Assembly (NCBI RefSeq): GCF_905171765.1
Contig: NC_053390.1
Location: 305,850,984-305,914,983, forward strand
DNA from: Bufo bufo
Lineage: Eukaryota; Chordata; Amphibia; Anura; Bufonidae
DNA: 64,000 nucleotides
Direction of reading: 5' to 3'
Within the stretch, counting starts at the first letter, position 1. Each line of letters opens with the position of its first letter. The position numbers and the translations under genes were made by a program. Of this stretch, positions 22,803 to 33,100 are shown one piece after another. The notes under the pieces are model-generated. The model saw only the letters and a list, made by a program, of their open reading frames with translations, did no database searches and was not told where the DNA came from.

Positions 22803-25514
22803 ATGGGGGCGGGGTTTTTCTTCGTTAAGAAAAAAGATGGTGGTCTTAGGCCATGTATCGATTACCGGAGATTAAATAAAATCACTGTCCAGGATAGATA
22901 CTCCCTCCCATTGATTCCGGATTTATTTAACCAGGTTCTGGGGGCAACCTTGTTTTCCAAAATTGACCTGAAAGGGGCATACAATCTAATCCGAATCAAG
23001 GAGGGAGACGAATGGAAGACGGCGTTCAATACTCCGGTAGGACACTTTGAATATCAAGTGATGCCTTTTGGACTCAGCAATGACCCAGCTGTGTTCCAAA
23101 ACTTCATGAATGACATTCTTAGGGAGTACTTAGGTAAATTTGTTATTGTCTATCTTGACGACATTTTGCTATTCTCTCCTGACTTCGAATCCCATGTGTC
23201 TCATGTTAAACAAGTATTAGAGGTGTTGAGGGAGAATCAGCTATCCGCTAAACAAGAGAAATGTGTCTTTGGTGTACAGGAGATTCTGTTTCTAGGGCAT
23301 GTTCTGACTCCTCACGCCTTCAAGATGGATCCTGGTAAGGTACTAGCAATTAAGGAATGGGTAAGACCTTCATCCTTAAAGGCCTTACAACGGTTCTTAG
23401 GTTTCGCCAATTACTATCGTAAATTTATTATGAATTTTTCCGTAATTGCTAAACCGTTGACCGACCTTACTAAGAAAGGGGCGGATTTGGAGAATTGGTC
23501 TACTGAGGCCATTTCTTCATTTGAAAAATTAAAAAAGGCATTTAGTAACGCTCCCATTCTGATCCAGCCTGATCAGGAGAAACCTTTTATTGTGGAGGTG
23601 GATGCGTCCGAGGACGGCGTAGGAGCAGTCCTTTCACAAGGTCCTGCTAGCCTCACTAATCTGAGACCATGTGCCTTCTTCTCCAGGAAATTCTCTCCCA
23701 CGGAGAGAAACTACGACATAGGGAATAGGGAGCTGCTGGCCATTAAATGGGCATTTGAGGAGTGGAGGCATTTCCTGGAGGGGGCAAGACATTGTGTAAC
23801 TGTTGTCACTGACCATAAAAACCTTATGTTTCTCGAGTCTGCTAAGAGGTTGAATCCCCGTCAAGCCAGATGGGCTCTGTTTTTTACTCGTTTTGATTTT
23901 TCCATCACGTTCAGGCCGGGAAGTAAAAATGTGAAGGCGGACGCATTATCTCGGAGCTTCCAGGCTTTTCAACCTACTGAGGTACCACCTGAATCCATCC
24001 TACCAGCAAAAATCTTCTTAGCAGCTTTTACCCAGGATATCTCGGCTCGCATTAGGTCTGAACAACATCTGGCACCGGTATCCACCCCAACAGATAAGTT
24101 GTTTGTTCCCGTACAATTTCGTCTCCAGCTGTTGGGTGAGTGTCACGATTCTGCCTTTTGTGGACATCCGGGTGTTGAGGGCACTAAGGATCTGGTTTCT
24201 AGATCTTATTGGTGGCCCATTCTAACTAGGGATGTCAAGTCCTACGTGTCAGCCTGTGAGGTTTGTGCCAGGTCCAAGACACCTAGGACTCGCCCTGCTG
24301 GTAACCTACGACCCCTACCCATTCCCAGTAGACCCTGGTCCCATATCTCGATGGACTTTATAACTGACCTACCGCTGGCGGAGGGTAAGACTGTGGTTTG
24401 GGTAGTGGTCGATAGGTTTAGCAAGATGGTTTATTTCATTCCCCTGTCTAAACTTCCGAATGCTAAAACCCTGGCGTCTATTTTTGTGAGAGAGATTGTT
24501 CGTTTACATGGCATCCCGGAAAATATTGTTTCTGACAGGGGTGTGCAGTTTGTGTCCAAATTCTGGAGGGCCTTCTGTCAAAGATGTAAAATTTCATTGT
24601 CTTTTTCTTCCGCCTACCATCCTGAGAGTAATGGGCAGACTGAACGCCTTAATCAGTCTGTGGAACAATACTTGAGGTTGTATGTTGCTGATGACCAGCA
24701 ATTATGGGTCAAATTCCTTCCGTTGGCTGAATTTGCTTTGAATAACCGTGTCAATTCTTCTGCTGGGGTCTCCCCTTTCTTTTGTAACCATGGTTTTCAT
24801 CCCCGTTTTCATTCTGGGTCGTCCGTCTCCTCCTCTAACCCTGAAGCGGATAAACTCTCCTCCGAACTGTGCACAGTTTGGGCCCGGGTTCAATCGAACC
24901 TAGAAAAGGCTCAATGTTCTCAAAAACTCAAGGCCGATAGGAGACGTTCAAGGGGGGTAAACTTTCAGGTTGGGGATAAAGTATGGTTGTCCTCCAAGAA
25001 TCTATCTCTCAAGGTAACTTCTAAAAAATTTGCTCCTCGTTTTATTGGACCATATAAGATCACGGAAGTGATTAACCCGGTATCTTTTAGGTTGGAGCTG
25101 CCTGAGTCATTCCACATTCATAATGTGTTCCATAAATCTCTGCTTAAAAAATATTTTGAACCGGTAGTACCATCCAAAGCCTCGCCTCCGCTGGTTCTTG
25201 TTAATGATGCTGTCGAGTATGTGGTGTCTAAAATAGTGGATGTCAGGAAGGTGCGTAATTCCTTGCAGTACCTGATTCACTGGAAGGGGTATGGACCTGA
25301 AGAGAGGTCTTGGGTACCTGCAAGGGAGGTTCATGCTCCTAGACTTGTTCGTAAATTTAATTTAGAACACCCTGAAAAGCCATCGCCTGAAGTCTTGGGT
25401 CCGGTGGCCCCTCGTAAAAGGGGGGGGTACTGTCACGGGGTTCCGAAGGTGCACTCGGTTCCCCATTGCCCGCAGAACTGTTGCTTAGCTTTTGGAATGA
25501 GGTTCTGTGTTTGA
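22803..25514 (+). CDS. pol: gypsy-1 Pol: RT, RNase H, integrase, chromodomain
   Basis: This is a single open frame of 903 codons. It starts inside the reverse transcriptase, since the true frame entry upstream is lost to a frameshift. Residues 1-250 form the reverse transcriptase with YLDD near 117-120. RNase H follows, with VVTDHKNL near 340. The integrase has a zinc-binding HHCC block from about 448 (H...H...CEVCAR) and a DDE core with D near 516 (MDFITD), D near 576 (VSDRG) and E near 613 (GQTER). A C-terminal chromodomain (KIVDVRKVRN...LIHWKGYGPEERSW, about 805-860) places it among chromoviruses. The last 28 codons are read from the 3' LTR. The frame lacks its natural start, so it is a partial gene. 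Confidence 0.9.
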   Translation: MGAGFFFVKKKDGGLRPCIDYRRLNKITVQDRYSLPLIPDLFNQVLGATLFSKIDLKGAYNLIRIKEGDEWKTAFNTPVGHFEYQVMPFGLSNDPAVFQNFMNDILREYLGKFVIVYLDDILLFSPDFESHVSHVKQVLEVLRENQLSAKQEKCVFGVQEILFLGHVLTPHAFKMDPGKVLAIKEWVRPSSLKALQRFLGFANYYRKFIMNFSVIAKPLTDLTKKGADLENWSTEAISSFEKLKKAFSNAPILIQPDQEKPFIVEVDASEDGVGAVLSQGPASLTNLRPCAFFSRKFSPTERNYDIGNRELLAIKWAFEEWRHFLEGARHCVTVVTDHKNLMFLESAKRLNPRQARWALFFTRFDFSITFRPGSKNVKADALSRSFQAFQPTEVPPESILPAKIFLAAFTQDISARIRSEQHLAPVSTPTDKLFVPVQFRLQLLGECHDSAFCGHPGVEGTKDLVSRSYWWPILTRDVKSYVSACEVCARSKTPRTRPAGNLRPLPIPSRPWSHISMDFITDLPLAEGKTVVWVVVDRFSKMVYFIPLSKLPNAKTLASIFVREIVRLHGIPENIVSDRGVQFVSKFWRAFCQRCKISLSFSSAYHPESNGQTERLNQSVEQYLRLYVADDQQLWVKFLPLAEFALNNRVNSSAGVSPFFCNHGFHPRFHSGSSVSSSNPEADKLSSELCTVWARVQSNLEKAQCSQKLKADRRRSRGVNFQVGDKVWLSSKNLSLKVTSKKFAPRFIGPYKITEVINPVSFRLELPESFHIHNVFHKSLLKKYFEPVVPSKASPPLVLVNDAVEYVVSKIVDVRKVRNSLQYLIHWKGYGPEERSWVPAREVHAPRLVRKFNLEHPEKPSPEVLGPVAPRKRGGYCHGVPKVHSVPHCPQNCCLAFGMRFCV

Positions 25515-26124
25515 CCTCATTCCCAGGGCGGCTTTACTAGCTGGGTGGCTCCCTGCTCCTAGTCTGCCTTGAGCGCCGAGCTGATCACTCGGTGCTCAAC
25601 TGGTTGGTCTGTCGGTCATGTGACGCTGGCCACGTCACATGACCCTCACTCCTCACTATAAATACAGGCAGCCTGCTAGCCACAGGTTGCCTGTTAATTT
25701 CTAGGTTCCTGGCTATTTGTTGGACTGCTGAATACTTACCTGATCCTGTTCCCTGACCATCCTTTTGCCTGCTGCTCCTGTACTGCGTTTCCGTCCTGGT
25801 ATTGTGACCTCGGCTCCCACCTGACTACTCTCTTAGGACTCCTCTTGTACTTCTCTGCTCTCCTGGTATTTATGACCCCGGCTTCTCCTGACAATTCTCT
25901 GCTTGCTCCATTTGTACTTTGCAGCTTTCCTGGTATTGACTCGGTCCGTTCACGTCCTGTTGTTTGTCTGTCTGTCATCCCTGCACTTACTCCAAGTTAG
26001 GGATTGCCGTCCAGTTGTCCCCTGTCATTAGGACTCGCGAGGCAAGTAGGAAGGGCCAGGGGTAAGGGTGGAGCGCAGTGGTCACTTCCCTCCCCCCTGT
26101 GTGTGTGTGTACGCGACCGTTACA
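25431..26124 (+). repeat. 3' LTR of gypsy-1
   Basis: A direct repeat of 20567-21260 with about four single-base differences (for example GGTCCCCC versus GGTTCCCC). The end of the pol frame overlaps its first 84 bases. Confidence 0.9.
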
Positions 26125-26181
26125 TGTACACTTAGCCAGCTACAACAGTAGAAGTCTCATATTTTTTCAGTCATTGGCAAG

Positions 26182-26257
26182 GCAGCCTTTATGGCTGTGT
26201 GGCTAAATGCTTTTCCTCTGATACATGAAGGTTGTGGGTTCGAATCCCAGACACATC
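26182..26257 (+). repeat. tRNA-like (SINE-type) segment in the hAT unit
   Basis: A perfect B box (GGTTCGAATCC, 26237-26247) lies about 40 bp after an A-box-like TGGCTGTGTGGCTAA (26192-26206), the spacing of a tRNA promoter. The surrounding bases do not close a full tRNA cloverleaf, so this is a tRNA-derived relic and not a tRNA gene. The same segment occurs inverted at 48941-49016. Confidence 0.55.
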
Positions 26258-26590
26258 GGGAGACTTCAGGAGACAGTAAGATTAAGATCACATTAGCGAG
26301 GGGACCTGGTCCTGCTGTGAAGGGGCCCTGAACATTAAGACAAGAATCGATCATATTTAACTTTATAAACTGCCACACACGCTGCTGGGCGCCGGGCCCT
26401 CGGACCACGTCCGAAGTGCCCGACCGCTCAGTCCGCCCCTGATTAGGTGCCAGCTGAAGGACACTATCATGTGATAAACAAGCCTTTTTGTCTTTCATCG
26501 GGTGATTGCCGGCGATCATTTGGGAACGATTGTTTCTACAAATGCTCATACCCGACAATCGGCCTGATTCAGTGTAATAGTCTTTCACAT

Positions 26591-27388
26591 GACTTTGTGG
26601 TAATCCATGACCCATAATGATTTGTATTATAGGCATCGTATCTCTTTTTCCACTGCCTGTCTTGCTTTGTCTAGTTTGTTTTATTAATTTTTTTATAGTT
26701 TATATTTTTTTTAATAGTTTTCTTTTTTTTTGTTCAATTAACAACTCAATACAATCTAAAAAAAGAAACCATGAAAATACATAGAAGGGGGATCACACAG
26801 AATCAGTCATCAAGGTGACTATAAAGTGGACACAGTGGGACAGATTTATCAATACCGTCAAGGGGACAAGTTGTGGCGCTGTGTAAACACTGTCATTAAT
26901 TTGAGTGACGTGTAAGACATGTATTTATGAATGTGTCCCATGGCTCATGAGAAATGATCTGCAGCACAACTGTTTGTGAATGTATGCGGTTGCTACTGTA
27001 GTTTTCATGTGATTTCTACAAAGCCACCAGTAAATATCACTACTTTTACGGCGACTGCAGTCAGAAATGTAATTATGGTGTAACCGTACAATTAACCACC
27101 TTTATTTAAATGCAGTTTTGCTGCGGTGTGCTAATGGTGTGGCACCATTGTACTGTGTAAATATTCACTAAAGCAAAAAATTTGACATTAATAAACATGT
27201 CATGTTCCCAACACATGCCTTTGAAAAATATAATCGTGTCATGGGCCAGTGAGGTTTTATAAATGTGTCTAAGCTGCTTGATAAATATGATAAATAAGGA
27301 GTAAATTATCTGTGACAGTTTATAGATGTACTCCACTTTTACTGATAGATATACAGTAAATGTGTCAATATGTCAATTAGCAATATGC
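26591..27388. other. Unassigned AT-rich DNA
   Basis: The stretch has low complexity in its first part (T and A runs near 26660-26765). No gene or named repeat is seen in the rest. Confidence 0.4.
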
Positions 27389-27392
27389 TTAA

Positions 27393-27863
27393 AGAGGACC
27401 TTTCACCGGTCCTGATCTTACCATATAAATAGCTGGCAGTGTAGGGCATACTGATAAGATGATAGCTCATTTTTATATTTGTGGGCTGCTCTGTTCTCCC
27501 GCTGTTCCCCCCGTTCTGGTTTCCCGCCCTGTATGTAAATTAATACCATCAGTAAAGGGAGGAGGAAACAGCTGTGTTTCTTAAGAGGCGTCTCCTTCTC
27601 CCTGGCTGTGACGCTCTCCACTGCGATTGAAGAGCTCACAGCCAGGGAGAAGAAGATGCCCTTTGAGAAACACAGTCGTCTCCTCCTCCCTGTACCGATG
27701 GTATGGATTTACATACAGGACGGGAAACCAGAACAGGGGGCACAGCGGGAGAACAGAGCAGCCCACAGAAAAAATAAAATAAGCGATATTACATGTCATC
27801 AGTATGCCCTACCCTGCCAGGTACTTATATTATTGTAATGTCAGGACCGGTAAAAGGTCCTCT
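27393..27863. mobile_element. TTAA MITE C (471 bp)
   Basis: Inverted ends AGAGGACCTTTCACCGG and its imperfect inverse (CCGGTAAAAGGTCCTCT) are flanked by TTAA (27389-27392 and 27864-27867). The inner arms include CCCTGGCTGTGACGCTCT and a diverged inverse. It is of the T2/Kolobok type by its ends. Confidence 0.7.
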
Positions 27864-27867
27864 TTAA

Positions 27868-28400
27868 TATAATACAGTAAGGGAGATTAACTAGTGCAAA
27901 AGAAAAGTGGAGCAGTTCCCATAGCAACCAGTGATATTGGGATATCATGTATTAGATGAGAAGGGTTCATATTCATCTATATACCCGGCTCTATTCAGTG
28001 TGTTTACTGTCCTCTGATGAACCTCATGCAGGAGGTGAAACGTATATATTCAGTGTTCACTTCAGATGGAAAAAAATGACGAATATTCTAAAATATGAAT
28101 ATATAGCACTATATTGAATATGTTGCTATATATTTGTTTTTTAGAATATTCGTAATTTTTTTCCATCTGAAGTCATGAAGCATAAATTCATGTGTTCAGA
28201 TGGAAAAAATGATGAATATTCGAAAAAGTTATATATAGCACTACATTCTAAATATTCCCAAATTCTTGAAGTGGCGATATTCAAGATAAAAATTTGCTTT
28301 TCGAATATTCATGCTCAACACTACTGACGAAGAGGTCTGTCTGACCACGAAATGCATTATTCTGTCATCACTAAAGCAGTGTTCCACTCCATTCAAACAC
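27868..28400. other. AT-rich region with GAATATTC-type inverted repeats
   Basis: Copies of TTCAGATGGAAAAAA and of GAATATTC occur in both orientations. Two hammerhead-like motifs lie at 28014-28041 and 28324-28354. No coding potential is seen. Confidence 0.4.
28014..28041 (+). ncRNA. Hammerhead-ribozyme-like core (candidate)
   Basis: The order is CTGATGA, then a perfect 5-bp stem ACCTC/GAGGT with a 6-base loop, then GAAAC. This is the conserved core of a hammerhead ribozyme with stem II closed directly on the core. Such ribozymes are known in Penelope-like elements and other amphibian repeats. Stems I and III and the cleavage triplet could not be assigned with confidence, so activity is unproven. 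Confidence 0.35.
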
Positions 28401-28940
28401 AGTGAGGAGGAACAGAGGCTTAAGAACTTGTGTAAGCAATAAGTGGGGGTCTCAGTGGTGGGGCTCCCATAATCAGACAGTTTTGACGTATACTGTGGAC
28501 AGATGAGAAATATAAGAAAAAAAGGATTGTGCACTCTAAAATATATAATTGAGTTTTCGTAAGTAGCAGAAATAATAATTCCCAAATGCGAATCTTAGAA
28601 AAAGTCCAGCGCACACTCAAGGACTGATTTGTCAGTCAAAATCAGTGTTTTATTGTGCAAAACAAGTGTCTTTATGGACACTTGTTTTGCACAATAAAAC
28701 AGTGATTTTGCATAACGAACATTTCCTTGAATATGCGTGGGACTTTTTTTTTAAGATTGGTATGTGGGAATTATTATTTCTGCTACTTACGGCACCTCAG
28801 TTAGAGTGCATAATCCTTTTTTTCTTATTTTTCTCATCTGTCCACAGGATAAGTCAAAACTGGCTGATTATGGGAGCCCCACCACTGAGACCCCCACTGA
28901 TTGCTTATACAAGTTCCTAAGCCTCTGTTCCTTTAAACTG
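28401..28940. repeat. Foldback repeat (~540 bp)
   Basis: The left arm (28402-28472, AGGCTTAAGAACTTGTGTAA) is inverted at 28862-28931. The centre near 28670 holds a smaller hairpin built on TTGTGCAAAACAAGTGTC. The arms have diverged by perhaps 10-15 per cent by eye. No coding capacity is seen. Confidence 0.65.
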
Positions 28941-29520
28941 TGTTTGAACTGAGTTTGAATGCAGTGGAAAACTGCGGATAGGTCATCAGTATTAAAATTT
29001 CAGAAAAACCCTTTTAAGGTACTGAATCCAGATAATGAAATCATTATAGGAGTTATTGTTTGTTTTATTGACTAGACCATTCATATAACGATCTCAATTG
29101 TTTTTGTTTCCCTTTTTTTTTATTTGTTCACATCTTACAAAAAGATAGAGGTATACCAAAAATGATTTTAACCTTTTGTCAACCGGCATACTACAGTCCT
29201 TATCAAGACCACTTGAAAAATGGCAAAAAATCATATTTAGCATGGCTGGATCTTAACAACGTTCCAAGTAGAGCTTCAACATGCAACAAGAAGAAATGGG
29301 AGTGAGACAAAACATTTTTTGAGCATTCAATTAATAAACTGAAACAGGCTGTTTTTCAGCTGATCAAAAGTTTAGGACCACATGCCTTTAAAAGGCCAAA
29401 TCTGTGCAAAGATGTGGATTCATTGTCATTTTCTGTTAGGTAGTCACACGTTGTGATGGCAAAGGCAAAAAAACTCTCCCTTTTTGAACGTGGTCGGGTT
29501 GTTGAACTGCATAAGCAGGG

Positions 29521-30172
29521 TGTAATGACCGGCGTCACGCAAAGGGAGGGAAATGGGAAGGCCCTGTCCAAGGGAGAGGGAAAGATGGTGACCCCTGACT
29601 CACCTTGCGGCTGGCACCTGACTGCCCTGACGTCCCTAGACTGGTTCCTCACCCGTACGCCGATCACGTGCCTAAACCCTGGCTTTCCCTAAGATGAGCC
29701 CTATGTAGTGAACGGGGCGGTGGGATCACTAGTCCGCACCACTGACACTAAGAGGAAAACACCAAGGAGAGGACAGACAATACAGACAAACATATAATCC
29801 CAGGTGGGCGACAAAAGCAGACCACCAAGGCCCAACAGGGATCCGGAGGGTAATGTTCTGGAACAACAACCAGGGAACACAGCTACACAGCTCCAGTGGG
29901 TCAGTATAGAAGTCCAGGCAGGAAGCTCTATATCTGGCAACCAGAGAAGTGAGAGATGGGAATATAAGGAGGTTGGGATTGCTGGACAAGAAACAGCTGA
30001 GGAGGAGAAGCTACGGATCCCTGAGTGAGCCAAAAAGGATTGCAAGGCAAACCCAGAAAGCTACCATTAATAAACAGCACTGTTTTTAGACATAGAGCGC
30101 GCAGCCACCCGCTGCGACTTCCTGACCCCGGGTATAACGGAGTCAGGCGTGGCTCTTGACACCCTCGTGACA
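29521..30172 (-). repeat. 3' LTR of gypsy-2
   Basis: On the minus strand it starts TGTCACGAGGG and ends CGGTCATTACA. The pol frame continues about 245 bases into it. Confidence 0.92.
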
Positions 30173-33100
30173 GTACCCCCCTCTCTACGAGGGGCCTAGG
30201 TCTCTCAGGATGAGAGGCATGAAAAGCCCGAACTAACCTGTCGGCGTTTACCTCAGACGCTGGAACCCACATTCTTTCCTCGGGACCGTAACCCCTCCAA
30301 TGCACCAGATATTGAAGAGAGCGGCGGACCCGACGAGAATCAACAATTTTGGATATTTGAAACTCTAGATTACCATCCACAACAACAGGAGGAGGTGGCA
30401 GCGGTGACGGTTCTAGAGGTGGAACATACTTCTTGAGTAACGACTTATGGAAGACGTTATGGATTTTAAAAGTCTGAGGTAGCTCCAGGCGAAAAGCCAT
30501 GGGGTTAATGATGGCTACTATTTTGTAAGGGCCAATGAACCTAGGACCCAGTTTCCAAGAGGGAACATTTAATTTAATATTCATAGTAGACAACCACACA
30601 TAGTCATTCACTCCTAGGTCCGGACTTGGCGACCGTCTCTTATCAGCCATGCATTTATATTTACCTCCCATATTTTTCAAATTAGCTTGCACTTTCTGCC
30701 ATACAGAAGAAAGAGATGACGAAAACCGTTCCTCTTCGGGAACCCCAGAAGACCCCCCCTCTTTGAAAGTACAGAATTGGGGATGAAAACCATATGCACC
30801 AAGAAATGGTGACTTGCCAGTAGATTCCTGACGGCGATTATTTATGGCAAACTCGGCTAACGGTAAATATGATGACCACACCTCTTGGTTTTCAGACACA
30901 AAACATCTTAGATATGTCTCAAGGTTTTGGTTGGTACGCTCAGTCTGTCCATTCGACTGAGGATGGAAAGCTGAGGAAAAGGACAAGTGTACCCCCAAAC
31001 GGGAACAAAAAGCTTTCCAAAATTTAGAAATAAACTGGGTTCCCCGATCCGAAACAACATCGGAAGGGACCCCGTGAAGCTTCACGATTTCACTGATGAA
31101 TACCTGAGCAAGAGTCTTAGCATTAGGTAGTGCGGGTAACGCAATGAAGTGTACCATTTTGCTAAACCTGTCCACTACTACCCAGATAACTGTTTTACCC
31201 GCAGACAAAGGTAAGTCAGTGATAAAATCCATTGACAGATGTGTCCATGGCCTATTGGGAATGACAAGTGGCAATAAAGACCCTGCAGGACGTGTATGAG
31301 AGATTTTCGCGCGCGCACAAGTAGAACAGGAAGACACAAAATCCATTACATCCTGACGCAACCTTGGCCACCAAAAACGACGAGACAATAGCTCCAAGGT
31401 TGCTTTACTACCCGGGTGCCCAGCAAGTGCAGAATTATAATGTTCCTTTAATAATTCGAAACGCAGGTTTAACGGTACAAACAATTTCTCTGAGGGGCAA
31501 GAGACCGGGGCGTCCCCCTGGGCCTCTAACACCTTCCCCTCCAGAACAGAGTGTACCGCAGAGACAACCACTCCTCTTTGTAGAATGGGTACCGGATCAC
31601 TCACATTACCCCCTCCAAGGAAACAACGAGATAGTGCATCTGCCTTGGTATTTTTTGCCCCAGGACGATAGGTAATAACAAAGTTAAACCTGGTAAAAAA
31701 TAGCGACCACCTAGCTTGTCTAGGGGTGAGACGCTTAGCTGATTCGAGGTACAGAAGGTTTTTGTGGTCCTTAATCACAGTGACGGGGTGGATTGCCCCC
31801 TCTAAAAAGTGACGCCATTCTTCAAACGCTAGTTTAATAGCTAATAGTTCCCTATTGCCAATATCATAGTTCTTCTCTGCTGCAGATAGTTTTTTAGAAA
31901 AGAACGCACAAGGACGCCATTTGCCAGGAGACGGACCCTGAGACAGCACAGCCCCCACTCCCACCTCTGACGCATCTACTTCAACAATAAAAGGCTGGGA
32001 GACATCAGGTTGGATTCGTACAGGTGCCGAGGTAAACCTCTCTTTTAGAGAGGAAAAAGCAATTTTAGCAGCGTCAGACCATTTAGAAAAATCAGTCCCC
32101 TTCCTAGTCATGTCAGTAAGGGGTTTTACAATCACCGAATAATTTTTAATGAATTTTCTATAGAAATTTGCGAAGCCCAAGAACCGTTGCAGTGCTTTGA
32201 GGTTCTCAGGAAGATCCCAATCTAAAATTGCCTGGACCTTCCTAGGATCCATACGGAAACCTGAAGCAGATAATAAATAACCTAGGAACTGTATTTCCTG
32301 AACGGCGAAAACACACTTTTCAATTTTAGCATATAATTTATTCGTCCGTAGGACCTGCAGTACCTGTCTGACATGCACCTCATGTGTTTTCAGATCCGAC
32401 GAATAAATTAAAATATCATCTAGGTATATCACCACAAACCTGACGATAAGATGACTAAAAATGTCATTAACGAAATGTTGGAAGACAGCAGGAGCATTGG
32501 TCAGACCGAAGGGCATGACTAGATTTTCATAATGCCCTTCAGAGGTGTTAAAAGCTGTCTTCCACTCATCCCCTTCCTTGATACGAATCAGATTGTAGGC
32601 CCCCCTAAGATCAAGTTTGGAGAACCACCTAGCACCCGCAATCTGATTAAACAGGTCAGGAATGAGAGGAAGAGGGTATGGGTCTCGGATGGTTATCCGG
32701 CTTAATTCGCGAAAATCTAGGCAAGGACGCAGGCCCCCATCTTTCTTTTTAACGAAGAAAAACCCTGCAGCCACGGGTGAAGAAGAGGGTCTGATGTGTC
32801 CCTTAGCCAAGCTCTCGGAGATATAATCTTTCATAGCTTGTCTCTCTGGACCCGAAAGATTAGATAACCTGGTCTTGGGTAATTTTGCACCGGGAATCAG
32901 GTTAACCGGGCAATCATAAGGACGGTGAGGTGGTAACTTCTGACAACCCTTTTCAGAAAAAACGTCCTCAAAGTCCGAAACAAATGTAGGTAGGGTAGCT
33001 ATGGAGGCGACTAAGCAATTGCTATTTAAGCAATTTTCTCTGCACTGCTCACTCCACTCCAATATCTCCCTGGCCTGCCAATCCACCACTGGATTGTGCG

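Larger units (their letters stand above)
20567..26124 (+). mobile_element. Ty3/gypsy chromovirus-type element 1 (5558 bp)
   Basis: The element has two 694-bp LTRs in direct orientation, a gag-protease frame and a pol frame with a C-terminal chromodomain. It is flanked by the 5-bp direct repeat TGTAC (20562-20566 and 26125-26129). A G-rich polypurine tract (AAAAGGGGGGGGTAC) precedes the 3' LTR. By eye the two LTRs differ at only about four positions, which points to recent insertion. Two frameshifts in the coding region make this copy defective. Confidence 0.92.
18138..26441. mobile_element. hAT-bounded unit (8.3 kb) carrying a gypsy element
   Basis: Perfect 15-bp inverted ends, CAGGGGCGGACTGAG and its inverse, are flanked by the 8-bp direct repeat ATTAGGTG (18130-18137 and 26442-26449). 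Removing the gypsy element leaves a non-autonomous unit of about 2.7 kb. Its body holds tandem and inverted repeats, a lone second hAT-like terminus at 19194 (CAGGGGCGTAACTAG) and a tRNA-like segment. No hAT transposase is visible. Several internal modules are shared with element 48667-50385, although the outermost termini differ. Confidence 0.85.

Noticed and set aside
26182..26257. A functional tRNA gene
   Set aside because: The B box is perfect but the acceptor and anticodon stems do not close, and the segment lies inside a repeated hAT unit.
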